NCBI GenBank assembly: GCA_002506535.1
Contig: DAXT01000001.1
Location: forward strand, 61,660 to 125,659
Length of the DNA stretch: 64,000 bases
Source of the DNA: Methanothrix harundinacea
GTDB lineage: Archaea; Halobacteriota; Methanosarcinia; Methanotrichales; Methanotrichaceae
Reading direction: 5' to 3'
Part shown: positions 7,247 through 15,751 of the stretch, one piece after another
Layout: each line of letters begins with the position of its first letter
Numbering within the stretch: position 1 is the first letter of the stretch
Notes under the pieces: generated by a model
Databases searched by the model: none
The model's input: the letters and a program-made list of their open reading frames with translations, nothing else
What the model was told of the DNA's origin: nothing
Translations under genes and position numbers: made by a program

Positions 7247-9742
7247 CTAGTCGGACCACTCCGCCAGCTTCTTGCAGACGGCATCGGCGGAGGGGCTCTC
7301 GATCTCCTCGAAGATGGCGAGAGCGGACCTGGCCAGAGAGAGGGCCTCCTCATTTTGGCCCAGGGCGTGCAGAGAGAGGCTCATATTGAACAGGCCCTTT
7401 CCTTCGCCCCGCCGGTCCCCGATCTCCCAGGAGATTACAAGAGCCTCTTCGTAAAAATCGATCGCCTTCCGGGGATCGCCAAGATCGAAGTAAGCAAGCC
7501 CCAGGTTGCCCAGGTGGCTTCCTTCGCCCTGCCGGTCCCCGATCTCTCGTGAGATCTCGAGAGCCTGATCGTAGAGTTTGATGGCTTTTTGGAGGTTATT
7601 CAGATGAAAATAAGCAATCCCAAGTTTGCCCAGATGAGCTCCTTCGGCTCTGCGGTAGCTGATCTCTTGTGAGATCTTGAGGGCTCGATCGTAGAACTCG
7701 ATTGCCTTTTGGGGATCGCCCAGAAAGAGGTAGATTTCGCCCACATTGCCCAGGTGTATTCCTTCATTCTCCTTGTCTCCGATCTTGCGAGAAATTTTGA
7801 GCGCTTGCTCATAGTATTCGATGGCCTTGTGAGGATCCCCAAGATGAAAGTAGGCTAGGCCTAGGTTACTCAGGTTAATTCCTTCACCTCGAAGGTCTCC
7901 GATCTTATGAGAGATTTTGATTGACTGCTCGTAATACTCGATCGCCTTCTGAGTATCGCCCACATGAAAGTAGGCTAGGCCGAGATTCCCCAAATGTGCT
8001 ATTTCGCCCACTAGGTCTCCGATCGAACGAGAAATTTTGAGCGCCTGCTCATAGTACTCGATGGCCTTATGAGGATCGCCAAGATGGGAGTGGTACTTAC
8101 CAAGGTTATCTAGGCTATTTGCTACTGCTTTCCAGTCTTCTATATCACTAGAAATTTTGAGTACTTGTTCGGTGTATTCTATGGCCTTGTTAGGATCACC
8201 CAAATGAGAGTAAGCTAGGCCCAGGTTGCCCAGGCTATATATTGCGAGCTGCTCGTCCCCGATTTCACGAGAAATCTTGAGTGCTTGCTCGAAATATTCT
8301 ATGGCCTTGTGAGGATTGCCCAGATGAAAGTAGGCTAGGCCGAGATTCCCCAAGTGTGCCCCTTCTGCCCCCTTATTATTTATCTCACGCACTGCAGTAA
8401 GCGCCTCGTTCAACCATTCGATATATTTGGAAGGATGCAACCTTAAATTTAAAATATTGCCCATCCAGGCAAAGTCGCTGCAAATTTCTGCTATTTCGGT
8501 GCACTTGAATTTGTTCTCACTCGCCCACTTCTGCCCAGCCTCAATGTTTATCCAATCTATATCGAAAAGCATCAAGCCCATTGCCAAAAAATCATTGCCT
8601 TCCTGAATTGATTCTTCTGCCTTCCTTAGAATATTTAGGTAGTATCTGGCATGTCTCAATCTGGCCGTCTCGCGGCTATAATCATATAATTTCGATCCGG
8701 CAAAATCCCGCGCCAGGTCGTGGAGCCGATATCGTCCCCCTTCGCCGGTGGCGGAAGGTGAAAATTCCACCAGGCTCCACCGGATCAGCTCGCCTAGAGC
8801 GTCCTCGGCGGGCATCTCTTCCATCTCCCAGACGGCCGCCGCTCCGGCGAGGTCGAAGTCTGCGGGAAATATGGAGAGGAGGGACCAGAGCCTCTGCAGC
8901 TCCGGGGTGAGGAGGTCGTAGCTCAGGGTGAAGGAGGCTTCCACCAGCTCCAGCCGCTCCCTGGCATCTCCCAATCTCTTGATGTAGTTGGCAACGCTCA
9001 AATTCGGCTTCTCTCTCAAGATAGAGGCGGCGTTTCTCAGGGCGATGGGAAGGCGACCGCAGAGCTTTGCCAGCTCTTCCGCATGATCGCCGATACGCTC
9101 GCAGATCTCCAGGAGGAGATTCTTGGCGTCATCCTGGGGGAGGACGTCCAGGTCTTTTTCCGCCAAACCGGGAAGGGTGAATTTATTGCGAGAGGTCACC
9201 AAAAGAGAGCAGCTATTTGGTGGCAGGAGGGGCTCAACCTGGTCACGATCTGCGGCATTGTCGAGCAAGATCAAGGCCTTCTTGCCGTTTAGGACAGTTA
9301 GATAAAGCCCGCTCAGTCCATTCAACTCCTCCGGCAATGAGGCATCGGCTCCAAGATAGGAGCGAATTACGTGAGCCATGGCATCTTTGGGGTCGAGCGG
9401 GCTCTTGCTTGTGCCCAGCATATCCAAGAAGAGCTGGCCGTCTGCAAAACGATTTTTGAGTCGATCGGCCAGAACCAGGGCCAGAGCAGTCTTGCCCACG
9501 CCGCCCATGCCTCTTAGACCTGTGATGGTTGCACCATGGCCGAACTTCTCAAGAAGGCCTTTGATTTCGTCCTCACGGCCCGTGAAGTCTGCCGGTTGTG
9601 GCGGGATTTCCTGAGGGACCGGCAAAGCCGAGGCTGAACCAGGTGGTTGAATGATCACCTTACCAGCACGGCGAATGTTGATCTGTTCTTTTACAGACTG
9701 GCCTTTTTGGTCGAAGTCTGATGGCTCCGTCATCTTCGTCAT
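7247..9742 (-). CDS. NLR-like STAND ATPase: N-terminal amyloid-like motif, NB-ARC, TPR
   Basis: An 831-aa protein with this order of parts. Residues 10-23 (FDQKGQSVKEQINI) form a short Q/G/N-rich motif. A proline-rich linker follows, and the NB-ARC ATPase starts near 53: P-loop GMGGVGKT at 78-85, Walker B KALILLDN at 155-162, sensor LLVTSRNK at 180-187 and GRLPIAL near 229-235. A winged-helix-like region follows. Residues ~457-816 are nine TPR-type repeats of exactly 40 residues. STAND ATPases sense a trigger through the repeats and oligomerise. No effector domain is fused. The partner gene, which carries the matching motif, ends 2 bases upstream, so the pair is one transcription unit. Lower GC than its neighbours suggests transfer. 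Confidence 0.9.
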   Translation of the reverse strand: MTKMTEPSDFDQKGQSVKEQINIRRAGKVIIQPPGSASALPVPQEIPPQPADFTGREDEIKGLLEKFGHGATITGLRGMGGVGKTALALVLADRLKNRFADGQLFLDMLGTSKSPLDPKDAMAHVIRSYLGADASLPEELNGLSGLYLTVLNGKKALILLDNAADRDQVEPLLPPNSCSLLVTSRNKFTLPGLAEKDLDVLPQDDAKNLLLEICERIGDHAEELAKLCGRLPIALRNAASILREKPNLSVANYIKRLGDARERLELVEASFTLSYDLLTPELQRLWSLLSIFPADFDLAGAAAVWEMEEMPAEDALGELIRWSLVEFSPSATGEGGRYRLHDLARDFAGSKLYDYSRETARLRHARYYLNILRKAEESIQEGNDFLAMGLMLFDIDWINIEAGQKWASENKFKCTEIAEICSDFAWMGNILNLRLHPSKYIEWLNEALTAVREINNKGAEGAHLGNLGLAYFHLGNPHKAIEYFEQALKISREIGDEQLAIYSLGNLGLAYSHLGDPNKAIEYTEQVLKISSDIEDWKAVANSLDNLGKYHSHLGDPHKAIEYYEQALKISRSIGDLVGEIAHLGNLGLAYFHVGDTQKAIEYYEQSIKISHKIGDLRGEGINLSNLGLAYFHLGDPHKAIEYYEQALKISRKIGDKENEGIHLGNVGEIYLFLGDPQKAIEFYDRALKISQEISYRRAEGAHLGKLGIAYFHLNNLQKAIKLYDQALEISREIGDRQGEGSHLGNLGLAYFDLGDPRKAIDFYEEALVISWEIGDRRGEGKGLFNMSLSLHALGQNEEALSLARSALAIFEEIESPSADAVCKKLAEWSD
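7295..8374 (-). repeat. Nine 120-bp TPR-coding tandem repeats
   Basis: Nine consecutive units of exactly 120 bp encode 40-residue repeats with the consensus HLGNLGLAYFHLGDPHKAIE followed by YYEQALKISREIGD. No unit has an indel. The identity is visible at DNA level and makes the region prone to copy-number change by slippage or recombination. Confidence 0.85.
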
Positions 9743-9744
9743 CT

Positions 9745-10146
9745 CTATTTGGTGCCGATATTTACTGAGCCTTGCACATTTCCGATATTGGTCTGGGATC
9801 CAACATTCTGTCCACGCTGATCAAAGATTATGCGATTTGAGGAAGCCTCATTATTAATTTCATCAAATAGCTTTTTGGCCAATTCAGCAAACTCGGGGTC
9901 ATCTTTCATCTTCTCAGCTAGGATTCCTTTGAGCGCAATCTGCCGGTCATCTGATTCAGGCATCTCCTGGGCTCGGGCCAAGGTCTGCTCTGCATAAGAA
10001 TCTCCTTTGAATTTATTAGCTACAGCCTCGCAAAAATCAACCATCTTCCCGCCCAATTTCTCCCCGGCGGTCTTGGTGAAAGCTTCTGCGCCTTTGGCTA
10101 AGAGCGGTGCGGCAAAGGCGGCCAAACTGACCGGATCAAGTACCAT
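9745..10146 (-). CDS. Small helical Bell-like putative effector with C-terminal amyloid-like motif
   Basis: A 133-aa protein. Residues 1-100 are predicted mostly helical. The start is hydrophobic (DPVSLAAFAAPLLAKGAEAF); amphipathic helices follow, with a run of acidic and basic pairs up to about residue 100. Residues 108-121 (FDQRGQNVGSQTNI) match the N-terminus of the downstream NB-ARC protein at 10 of 14 positions. A second related stretch, NVQGSVNIG, follows. In Bell/BASS-type systems a small helical, membrane-toxic domain carries a C-terminal motif that is templated by the same motif on an adjacent NLR. That role is inferred from the architecture. It probably starts the two-gene operon; the gap to the next gene is 2 bases. 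Confidence 0.7.
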   Translation of the reverse strand: MVLDPVSLAAFAAPLLAKGAEAFTKTAGEKLGGKMVDFCEAVANKFKGDSYAEQTLARAQEMPESDDRQIALKGILAEKMKDDPEFAELAKKLFDEINNEASSNRIIFDQRGQNVGSQTNIGNVQGSVNIGTK

Positions 10147-10237
10147 TTCAATCGAAAGATAAGTTGGTGAATGAAGATGATAAGTTTTTGGATAACACCA
10201 AACAAAAAGAGCAAAAAAAGTTATGAAGATGGGCGCT

Positions 10238-10882
10238 TTAAATCTTATCCAGCGCCACGGCGACCTTCCCGAAGATCTCCTTGATATCCCCTACGCCGAT
10301 GACCGTCGCCACGATCCCCCTTTTGTCGTAGTAGTCGATGAGGGGCTGGGTCTGGGCGTGGTAGGCCTGGAGCCTCTCCTTGACCGTCTCCTCGGTGTCG
10401 TCCGCCCTCTGGTAGAGGTCGGCTCCGCAGGCGTCGCACTTGCCGGCGACCTTCGGCGGGTTGAACTGGACGTGGTATGTGGTCCCGCACTTGCACATCC
10501 TCCGGCCGGTGACCCTCTTGACCAGCTCCCCGTCGGGGACGTCGATGTTCAGGACGACATCGATCTTCTGGCCCAGATTGGGGAGGATCTTGTCCATCGC
10601 CTCGGCCTGGGGCATCGTCCGGGGGTAGCCGTCGAGCATCCAGCCGCCCTTGACGTCGTCTTTGGCCAGCCTGTCCTTGATGATGTCGATGAGGAGGCTG
10701 TCGGGGACGAGCTTTCCCGCCTCCATGAACTTCTTCGCCTCCACTCCCAGGGGGGTGCCGTTTCGCACGTTCTCCCTGAGGATGTCTCCGGTGGAGATGT
10801 GAACCACGCCGTACTTATCTGCTATCATCTTCGCCTGGGTGCCCTTTCCGGATCCTGGTGGACCGAGTAGTACTATGTTCAT
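10238..10882 (-). CDS. adk: Adenylate kinase, bacterial long type with zinc lid
   Basis: It interconverts AMP + ATP and 2 ADP. The 214-aa length fits the long form. Residues 7-15 are the P-loop GPPGSGKGT. DGYPRTMPQAEAMD is the AMP-binding motif. The lid (~125-160) keeps four cysteines, in a CxC and a CxxC pair, typical of a Zn-stabilised lid. DTEETVKERL follows. This is the bacterial-type enzyme, not the archaeal AdkA, so it probably came by old transfer; other Methanosarcinales also carry it. A GGAGGGATATT leader precedes the ATG. No partner gene is in the same operon. Confidence 0.95.
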   Translation of the reverse strand: MNIVLLGPPGSGKGTQAKMIADKYGVVHISTGDILRENVRNGTPLGVEAKKFMEAGKLVPDSLLIDIIKDRLAKDDVKGGWMLDGYPRTMPQAEAMDKILPNLGQKIDVVLNIDVPDGELVKRVTGRRMCKCGTTYHVQFNPPKVAGKCDACGADLYQRADDTEETVKERLQAYHAQTQPLIDYYDKRGIVATVIGVGDIKEIFGKVAVALDKI

Positions 10883-11075
10883 AATATCCCTCCTATCTTC
10901 TTCTCGATGAATAGCAACCTTTCGACGCCTGCGCTCCCGAGGGTCAAGATCCCAAAGATTCCATCGAAAGCTTGTGGATTCTCAGCCCAAAGCCGGACGG
11001 CATAGCCGCAGGCGGTTGCTCTGCTCTCTTTTAAGTTGACTCTCAACAACGTTAAAAAACCTTTCTCCGCCGGAT
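10883..11075. other. Intergenic region between adk and the dolichol-kinase-like gene
   Basis: 193 bp with no convincing ORF. Moderately AT-rich near 11030-11060 (TCAACAACGTTAAAAAACC). It probably contains the adk promoter and the end of the upstream transcript. I see no conserved RNA motif. Confidence 0.4.
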
Positions 11076-11732
11076 TCAGATGAGGACTGCAACGGTCATC
11101 GCCGACCCGGCGAAGAGGGGGATGGTGAGGTTGTCGTCGACGACCCTATCCCGGAAGGAGAGGGGGACGGCGTCGGCGAAGGTCGCCGCGGCGGCGCCGG
11201 TGGTGCAGACGAGGAGGGATAGAACCCCCGGGCCGGAGAAGTAGATCCCCTCGATGATGCTTGCGGCATAACCGACGGCGAGGCAGACGGCGAAGGTCCC
11301 CACCACCACCGGGACCGGCTTTATCCTGCGCCCCCCGCCCTCCATGATCAGGGTCCTGACCGCCGACCCCCGGACGACGGAGCCTATGATCCCGGAAGCG
11401 GCGTCCCCCAGGGCGAGCATCAGCATCGCGGCGATGGCGATCGGTGGGGTGAAGAAGAGGACCGCCAGAAGGGCTCCCAATATGTAGTAGAAGTAACCCG
11501 CGACCCTCTCCGCCTCGTGGTCGCGGACCGCCGGAAGCCTGACCTTCCCCGAGAGCCTCGCCCGCTCCAGGATGACCGCCACCACCAGGGCCGCGGCGAC
11601 GAACCCGACGGCAGCGCCCTTCCCGAAGAGGAGGATCGCCGCCGGGACCAAGAGACCGGTGAGGTGGATCGCCTTCCTCCTCATCTCCATCGAAAGAGAC
11701 GCCCGCCGCTCTGGCCCCTTCATCATCACCAT
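11076..11732 (-). CDS. SEC59/dolichol-kinase-like membrane protein
   Basis: A 218-aa polytopic protein with about six hydrophobic segments after a short basic N-terminus. The MRRKAIHLTGLLVPA entry, the ALGDAASGIIG block (a kinase/CDP-transfer signature) and the C-terminal DNLTIPL motif match the SEC59/CTP-dependent phosphotransferase superfamily. Eukaryotic members phosphorylate dolichol with CTP; archaeal homologues are proposed to act on polyprenols or lipids for protein glycosylation. The start ATG at 11732 follows GAAGGGGGTTTGA; a later start in the MEMRRKAIHL region is possible. It lies 57 bp downstream of glyS and may be cotranscribed with it. Confidence 0.75.
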   Translation of the reverse strand: MVMMKGPERRASLSMEMRRKAIHLTGLLVPAAILLFGKGAAVGFVAAALVVAVILERARLSGKVRLPAVRDHEAERVAGYFYYILGALLAVLFFTPPIAIAAMLMLALGDAASGIIGSVVRGSAVRTLIMEGGGRRIKPVPVVVGTFAVCLAVGYAASIIEGIYFSGPGVLSLLVCTTGAAAATFADAVPLSFRDRVVDDNLTIPLFAGSAMTVAVLI

Positions 11733-11789
11733 TCAAACCCCCTTCGATGGAGAGATCAGGCCGCCTTCCGCCCGAGATCCCCCTCCCCT

Positions 11790-13523
11790 TCAGCCCCGGT
11801 GGGGGGATCCGGCCCCGGCGAATTCCGTCTCCCCTCTGAGGAGGGAGGCGACGATCTTCGCCACATCGGACCTTGCGACCCTGATCTGGGCCATGGAGTC
11901 GCGGTCCCTGATGGTGACCGTCCCCTCCTCCAGGGTCTCGTAGTCGACGGTGACGCAGTAGGGGGTTCCCACCTCGTCGTTTCGGCGGTACCTGCGCCCT
12001 ATCGACCCCGATGAGTCGTACTCCACCCGCAGGTCGAGGGATCGAAGCTCCCTGGCGACCTCCTCGGCGGGGCCGACCAATTCGTCCCGGTCCATCAGGG
12101 GCAAGACAGCCACCTGGATCGGAACGACCCGGTTCTTGAGGGCGAGGACCGCCCTCGTCTCCCCCTCCACCATCTCCTCCCGGTAGGAGTGCTCCAGGAT
12201 GGAGTAGAGGATCCGGTCTATCCCGAAGGAGGGCTCGATGACGTGGGGTACGACCTCCTCGCCCCGGACCTCCACCACCTCCATCTCGAAGGCGACGAGG
12301 GAGGGATCGACCTCGACCTCATCGCCGTCGACGACGACAACGATGGGGTCGCGCTTCAGCTCCTCCATCGGCAGGGCGCAGAGGGCGTCGGCGACGGCCT
12401 TGGCCCCCTTGCGGAATAGCGGGCCGAGGCTCTTCATGTCGGGCCTGACCACCAGCCGTTCCTCTTTCCTCGGCAGGTCGAAGGGGAGGTAGACGGTGAG
12501 GTTCGCCTGGCTCTGGGCCATGTGGGACCGCAGGTCGTAGTTCGTCCTGTCGGCGACCCCCACGATCTCGATCCAGCCGAACCGGTCCAGGAGCGCCTCG
12601 GCGTCCCAGCAGTCGGCGGCGTAGTGGGCCATCTCATCGGCCTTGTGCTGCCGGAACCGGAGCCTCTCCCTCGAGAGCCCCGCCTCGACGAGGAACTGGT
12701 AGGTCCGGGCGACGTAGTAGGCGAGGGTCTCGTGGGCTATGATCCCTCTTTCCACGGCCTCGCCGACGGTCATCTCCTCCGTCACCCCCCTCTCCTGGCC
12801 CTCCTGGGAGTAGAGGGTCATCACCAGATCCGCCACCTCCCCGAACCGGGGATGGCTCTTATCCGCCGGGTTGATGAAGATCTCCGCCTCGGCCTGGGTG
12901 AACTCCCGCAGCCTTATGACCCCCTGGCGGGGGGAGATCTCGTTTCTATAGGACTTTCCTATCTGGACGGCTCCGAAGGGGAGGCGGTCGCGGTAGTGGC
13001 GCAGGAGCCGCGAAAAGTTGACGAACATCCCCTGGGCGGTCTCGGGGCGGAGGTAGCCGGGCTGCTTTCCTCCGGGGCCGATGGAGGTCTTGAACATCAG
13101 GTTGAACTCGTATATCTCCGATAGGTCGCCGCCGCACTCGGGGCAGAAAACGTCGTTCTCCTTTATGACCCGGTATATCTCGTCGTTTGCCAGGGCGTCG
13201 GGGACCTCGACGATGTGCTTTATGAGGTGGTCGGCCCGATATATCTCGCGGCACTCCCGGCACTCGGTGAGGGGGTCGGAGAAGCCGGATAGGTGGCCAG
13301 AGGCCTTGAAGATCTCCTCGACCCCGATGGTGGGGCACTCGATCTCGCAGAACCCCTCCCGGATGACGAAGAAACCCCTCCAGAGGTCTTCGATCCCTCT
13401 CTTCAAGGGGGCTCCCAGGGGGCCGTAATCGTAGAAGCCCGCGGCACCGCCGTAGAGCTCGAAGGCGGGCCATATGAACCCCCGCCTCCGGGCAAGCTCG
13501 ATCACCTTCTCGTACATGTCCAT
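11790..13523 (-). CDS. glyS: Glycyl-tRNA synthetase, archaeal/eukaryotic dimeric type
   Basis: Charges tRNA-Gly. The 577-aa protein is the alpha2-type class II enzyme. The N-terminal FIWPAFELYGGAAGFYDYGPLG is split here only for description; the key residues are in that block at 15-36. Two CxxC pairs (CRECREIY; CPECGGDL) form a zinc-binding insertion. Class II motif 2 is GKSYRNEISPRQG with the EFTQAEAEIF extension. Motif 3 is IEPSFGIDRILY. The C-terminal anticodon-binding domain starts near 465 (VPIQVAVLPL). ATGs occur at codons 1 and 3. The upstream gap is 234 bp to a divergent secreted-protein gene. Confidence 0.95.
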   Translation of the reverse strand: MDMYEKVIELARRRGFIWPAFELYGGAAGFYDYGPLGAPLKRGIEDLWRGFFVIREGFCEIECPTIGVEEIFKASGHLSGFSDPLTECRECREIYRADHLIKHIVEVPDALANDEIYRVIKENDVFCPECGGDLSEIYEFNLMFKTSIGPGGKQPGYLRPETAQGMFVNFSRLLRHYRDRLPFGAVQIGKSYRNEISPRQGVIRLREFTQAEAEIFINPADKSHPRFGEVADLVMTLYSQEGQERGVTEEMTVGEAVERGIIAHETLAYYVARTYQFLVEAGLSRERLRFRQHKADEMAHYAADCWDAEALLDRFGWIEIVGVADRTNYDLRSHMAQSQANLTVYLPFDLPRKEERLVVRPDMKSLGPLFRKGAKAVADALCALPMEELKRDPIVVVVDGDEVEVDPSLVAFEMEVVEVRGEEVVPHVIEPSFGIDRILYSILEHSYREEMVEGETRAVLALKNRVVPIQVAVLPLMDRDELVGPAEEVARELRSLDLRVEYDSSGSIGRRYRRNDEVGTPYCVTVDYETLEEGTVTIRDRDSMAQIRVARSDVAKIVASLLRGETEFAGAGSPHRG

Positions 13524-13744
13524 AAGCCAATCCTCGCCTCATCTAGACCCCGAGGGATCATTTAACCTTTGTCGTTTGGCGGGGGGCCAGAGATGAAGAG
13601 GGGTGGGTCTGACGGGGATCTCTTTCCGAGATATTGTAATCCGATGTTGATGCCGTGGAAAAGCCCCTTTACGCCACGGCCCTGGCTGCGGGGGGGTCCT
13701 TTCGCCCGACAGGGTTTTATGGATGGGAGGGTATCGGCGGTTGG

Positions 13745-13758
13745 TGAGTGATCACTCA
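13745..13758 (+). promoter_or_regulatory. 14-bp palindrome at the start codon of the secreted protein gene
   Basis: TGAGTGATCACTCA is a perfect palindrome that ends on the A of the start ATG and overlaps the likely ribosome-binding site (GGTGAG). It could be an operator or a hairpin that masks the start. Confidence 0.45.
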
Positions 13759-14126
13759 TGAAAGAGATTATGAAGTTAGGGTTAGTGATGGGCGTGCTCT
13801 TCTGCACAGCCCTCGGCGCGGCGAGCGCCCAAGAGGCGTTCTCTGAGGACTACAAGGCGGGTTTCTACGATGCGGCGATGATCATAGGCCAGGCGACCTT
13901 CGAGTACGGAACCCTGGCGGACCTGTACTTCAGCCTGGGCGGCGAATCGACGGTATTGAGCCCTGAAAACCAGGAGATCGTCGATTACTACAACAACCAG
14001 TCCACCCAGTTCAACCAGGAGAGAGTTCCCTTCGTCAACAGCGTCATCGACCAGATCTTCGGCCCCAACGACAACAGGACCGAGGACCTGTACATGCCAC
14101 AGCTTCCCATCATTCCCATATCCTGA
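13758..14126 (+). CDS. Small secreted hypothetical protein
   Basis: A 122-aa protein with a clear signal peptide: a basic start MKEIMK, a hydrophobic core LGLVMGVLFCTALG, and a small-residue site AASAQ near residue 25. The mature part is acidic, with many aromatic and Asn/Gln residues and no cysteines. I do not recognise a family. It is preceded by a palindrome over the start and followed by a strong hairpin, so it is probably a single-gene unit. Export by Sec to the cell surface or medium is inferred from the signal peptide only. Confidence 0.7.
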   Translation: MKEIMKLGLVMGVLFCTALGAASAQEAFSEDYKAGFYDAAMIIGQATFEYGTLADLYFSLGGESTVLSPENQEIVDYYNNQSTQFNQERVPFVNSVIDQIFGPNDNRTEDLYMPQLPIIPIS

Positions 14127-14149
14127 GCTAAATGGCAATAATGACCGGA

Positions 14150-14166
14150 GGGCGGCAGGGCCGCCC
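14150..14166 (+). terminator. GC hairpin after the secreted protein gene
   Basis: GGGCGGC-AGG-GCCGCCC is a 7-bp perfect stem 24 bases after the stop, followed by a pyrimidine-rich stretch (CTTCCTTATTTTATC). It is a plausible terminator between convergent genes. Confidence 0.55.
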
Positions 14167-14252
14167 CCTGATCACTTCCTTATTTTATCATCGGCCTAAA
14201 GGGTCCTTCTTTTATCTGGATGAGCCCGCGGGCTTCAGCAGTCCCCCATCGA

Positions 14253-15491
14253 TCAGACCCCGGCCCTCACCGTCTCCTGGACGCAGATCCCCCGTTCCTC
14301 CAGCTCTCCGATGTACCTCTCGTAGGCCGCCCCCCGGATCCCGTCCTCGGGGGCGACGATCCCCTTCTCTTTGACCTCGTGCCTTCCCAACATCACCGCG
14401 GCGACGGCCGCCGAGAAGCCCGTAACCCTCGCCATCGCCGATATGCCGGCGACCTCATCGGGGCCGGCCAGGAGGCGGTGGTCGACCCGGGCCGCCTCGC
14501 CCCCCTTCTTCCCCAGGACGGTGTTCATCATGACGCAGATATCCGTCTCCCCCGGGAGCGGCTGAAGCTTCGGCCCCACCACCGATATGAAGAACTCCCG
14601 GGGGCTGATCTCCATCCCCCCGAAGGGATGGGGGTCCAACTCCAAGAGGCCGCACCCCCTGAGAAGGTCGATCCCCTCAAAGTGACCCGGCCAGCGGATC
14701 GTCTTCTCCGAGAACTCGGCAAGATCCGGCCTGGTGTAAAGGAGGCTCGGCATCCCGGGGGTGACGGCTGCCTCGAAGGTCTCCCCCAGGGGCTCGAAGA
14801 CGAAGGTCTCCCGGTCCGCCAGGGCGGGGACCTCGACGATCCTCCCGTTGCGTAGGACCATCGCACCGATCATGTACTCCCGGAGGGCGTGTCCGAAGGA
14901 CCAGGTTACGGTGTACCGGAGGGGGTGATTGGCCGCCGCCTCCTTCGAGGGGATGCCGCCGACCCTGGCGGTGGCGGCCTCGGCGGAGTCGAGAAGGTCG
15001 ATCCCCCGGCCGATGGAGGCGTTGGAGAGCCCCGGAGCAAAGCCCATCCCGTCGAGGAAGGTGACGTCGTTCTCCTCCGCCCTCTCGTGGAGAAAGTCGC
15101 CGTACTCCACTGGGGTCATCCCGCCGGGGATGGCGAGCCCCTCCGTCTCGTGGGCGTCGGGGCGCCGGTGGTACTCCTCCAGGACGTCGACGGCGGGAAG
15201 GCTTGAGTCGATGGCCGCCTCCAGAGCCCGGTAGCTCGTCCTTCTGTCTGGGAGGGCGAAGACCCCGACGTCGTAGCCGTCCATCAGCCGACGGACCTCG
15301 CGGACGTCGCCAGAGGCGGCGTCGCAGGGGTGGAGACGGATCTTATCAGACCCGATCCGGGCAGCGGCCCTCTTCAGCCCCTCCTCCTTCTTTCCTACCA
15401 GACCCACCTCTTCGACCTCTTCTGCCAGCGCCAGATCCCAGGCGGCGGCAGACCCGATCCTCCCCGTCCCTCCGAAGACCAGCACCCTCAT
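14253..15491 (-). CDS. Saccharopine dehydrogenase-like NAD(P)-dependent oxidoreductase
   Basis: About 412 aa from the ATG at 15491 (MRVLVFGGTGRIG); an in-frame start 18 bases earlier is less likely. The N-terminal Rossmann fold has the GGTGRIGSAAAWDL dinucleotide loop. The DGMGFAPGLSNASIGRGIDL block in the middle is typical of the saccharopine reductase/Lys9 superfamily. In archaea such proteins take part in lysine-type or homospermidine chemistry, or have unknown substrates. The 3' end converges on the secreted protein gene, 126 bp away. No lysine pathway gene is adjacent, so I give no specific symbol. Confidence 0.75.
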   Translation of the reverse strand: MRVLVFGGTGRIGSAAAWDLALAEEVEEVGLVGKKEEGLKRAAARIGSDKIRLHPCDAASGDVREVRRLMDGYDVGVFALPDRRTSYRALEAAIDSSLPAVDVLEEYHRRPDAHETEGLAIPGGMTPVEYGDFLHERAEENDVTFLDGMGFAPGLSNASIGRGIDLLDSAEAATARVGGIPSKEAAANHPLRYTVTWSFGHALREYMIGAMVLRNGRIVEVPALADRETFVFEPLGETFEAAVTPGMPSLLYTRPDLAEFSEKTIRWPGHFEGIDLLRGCGLLELDPHPFGGMEISPREFFISVVGPKLQPLPGETDICVMMNTVLGKKGGEAARVDHRLLAGPDEVAGISAMARVTGFSAAVAAVMLGRHEVKEKGIVAPEDGIRGAAYERYIGELEERGICVQETVRAGV

Positions 15492-15751
15492 CTGCCAACC
15501 CCTCCGCAAAACCCGTCCTCTCTGGGCATATCATCACCTCTTCGCCGATTCTCGTCCCCCATTTTATATCAAGAGCCCGCCGGGTGGGCAGAGCCCGGAC
15601 AACCGGAGTCCCTGGACTGAGGAGGACGGCCGGTGGGGAGCCGGATCGCCACCACCCCCGGCAATAGTCTTCCGGCGGACCCTTGTGCCCTTCGCCCCTC
15701 GATCCCGTCGAAACCTATTTAGACCACCTCCTTGCTTGTGGTGGCGATACT

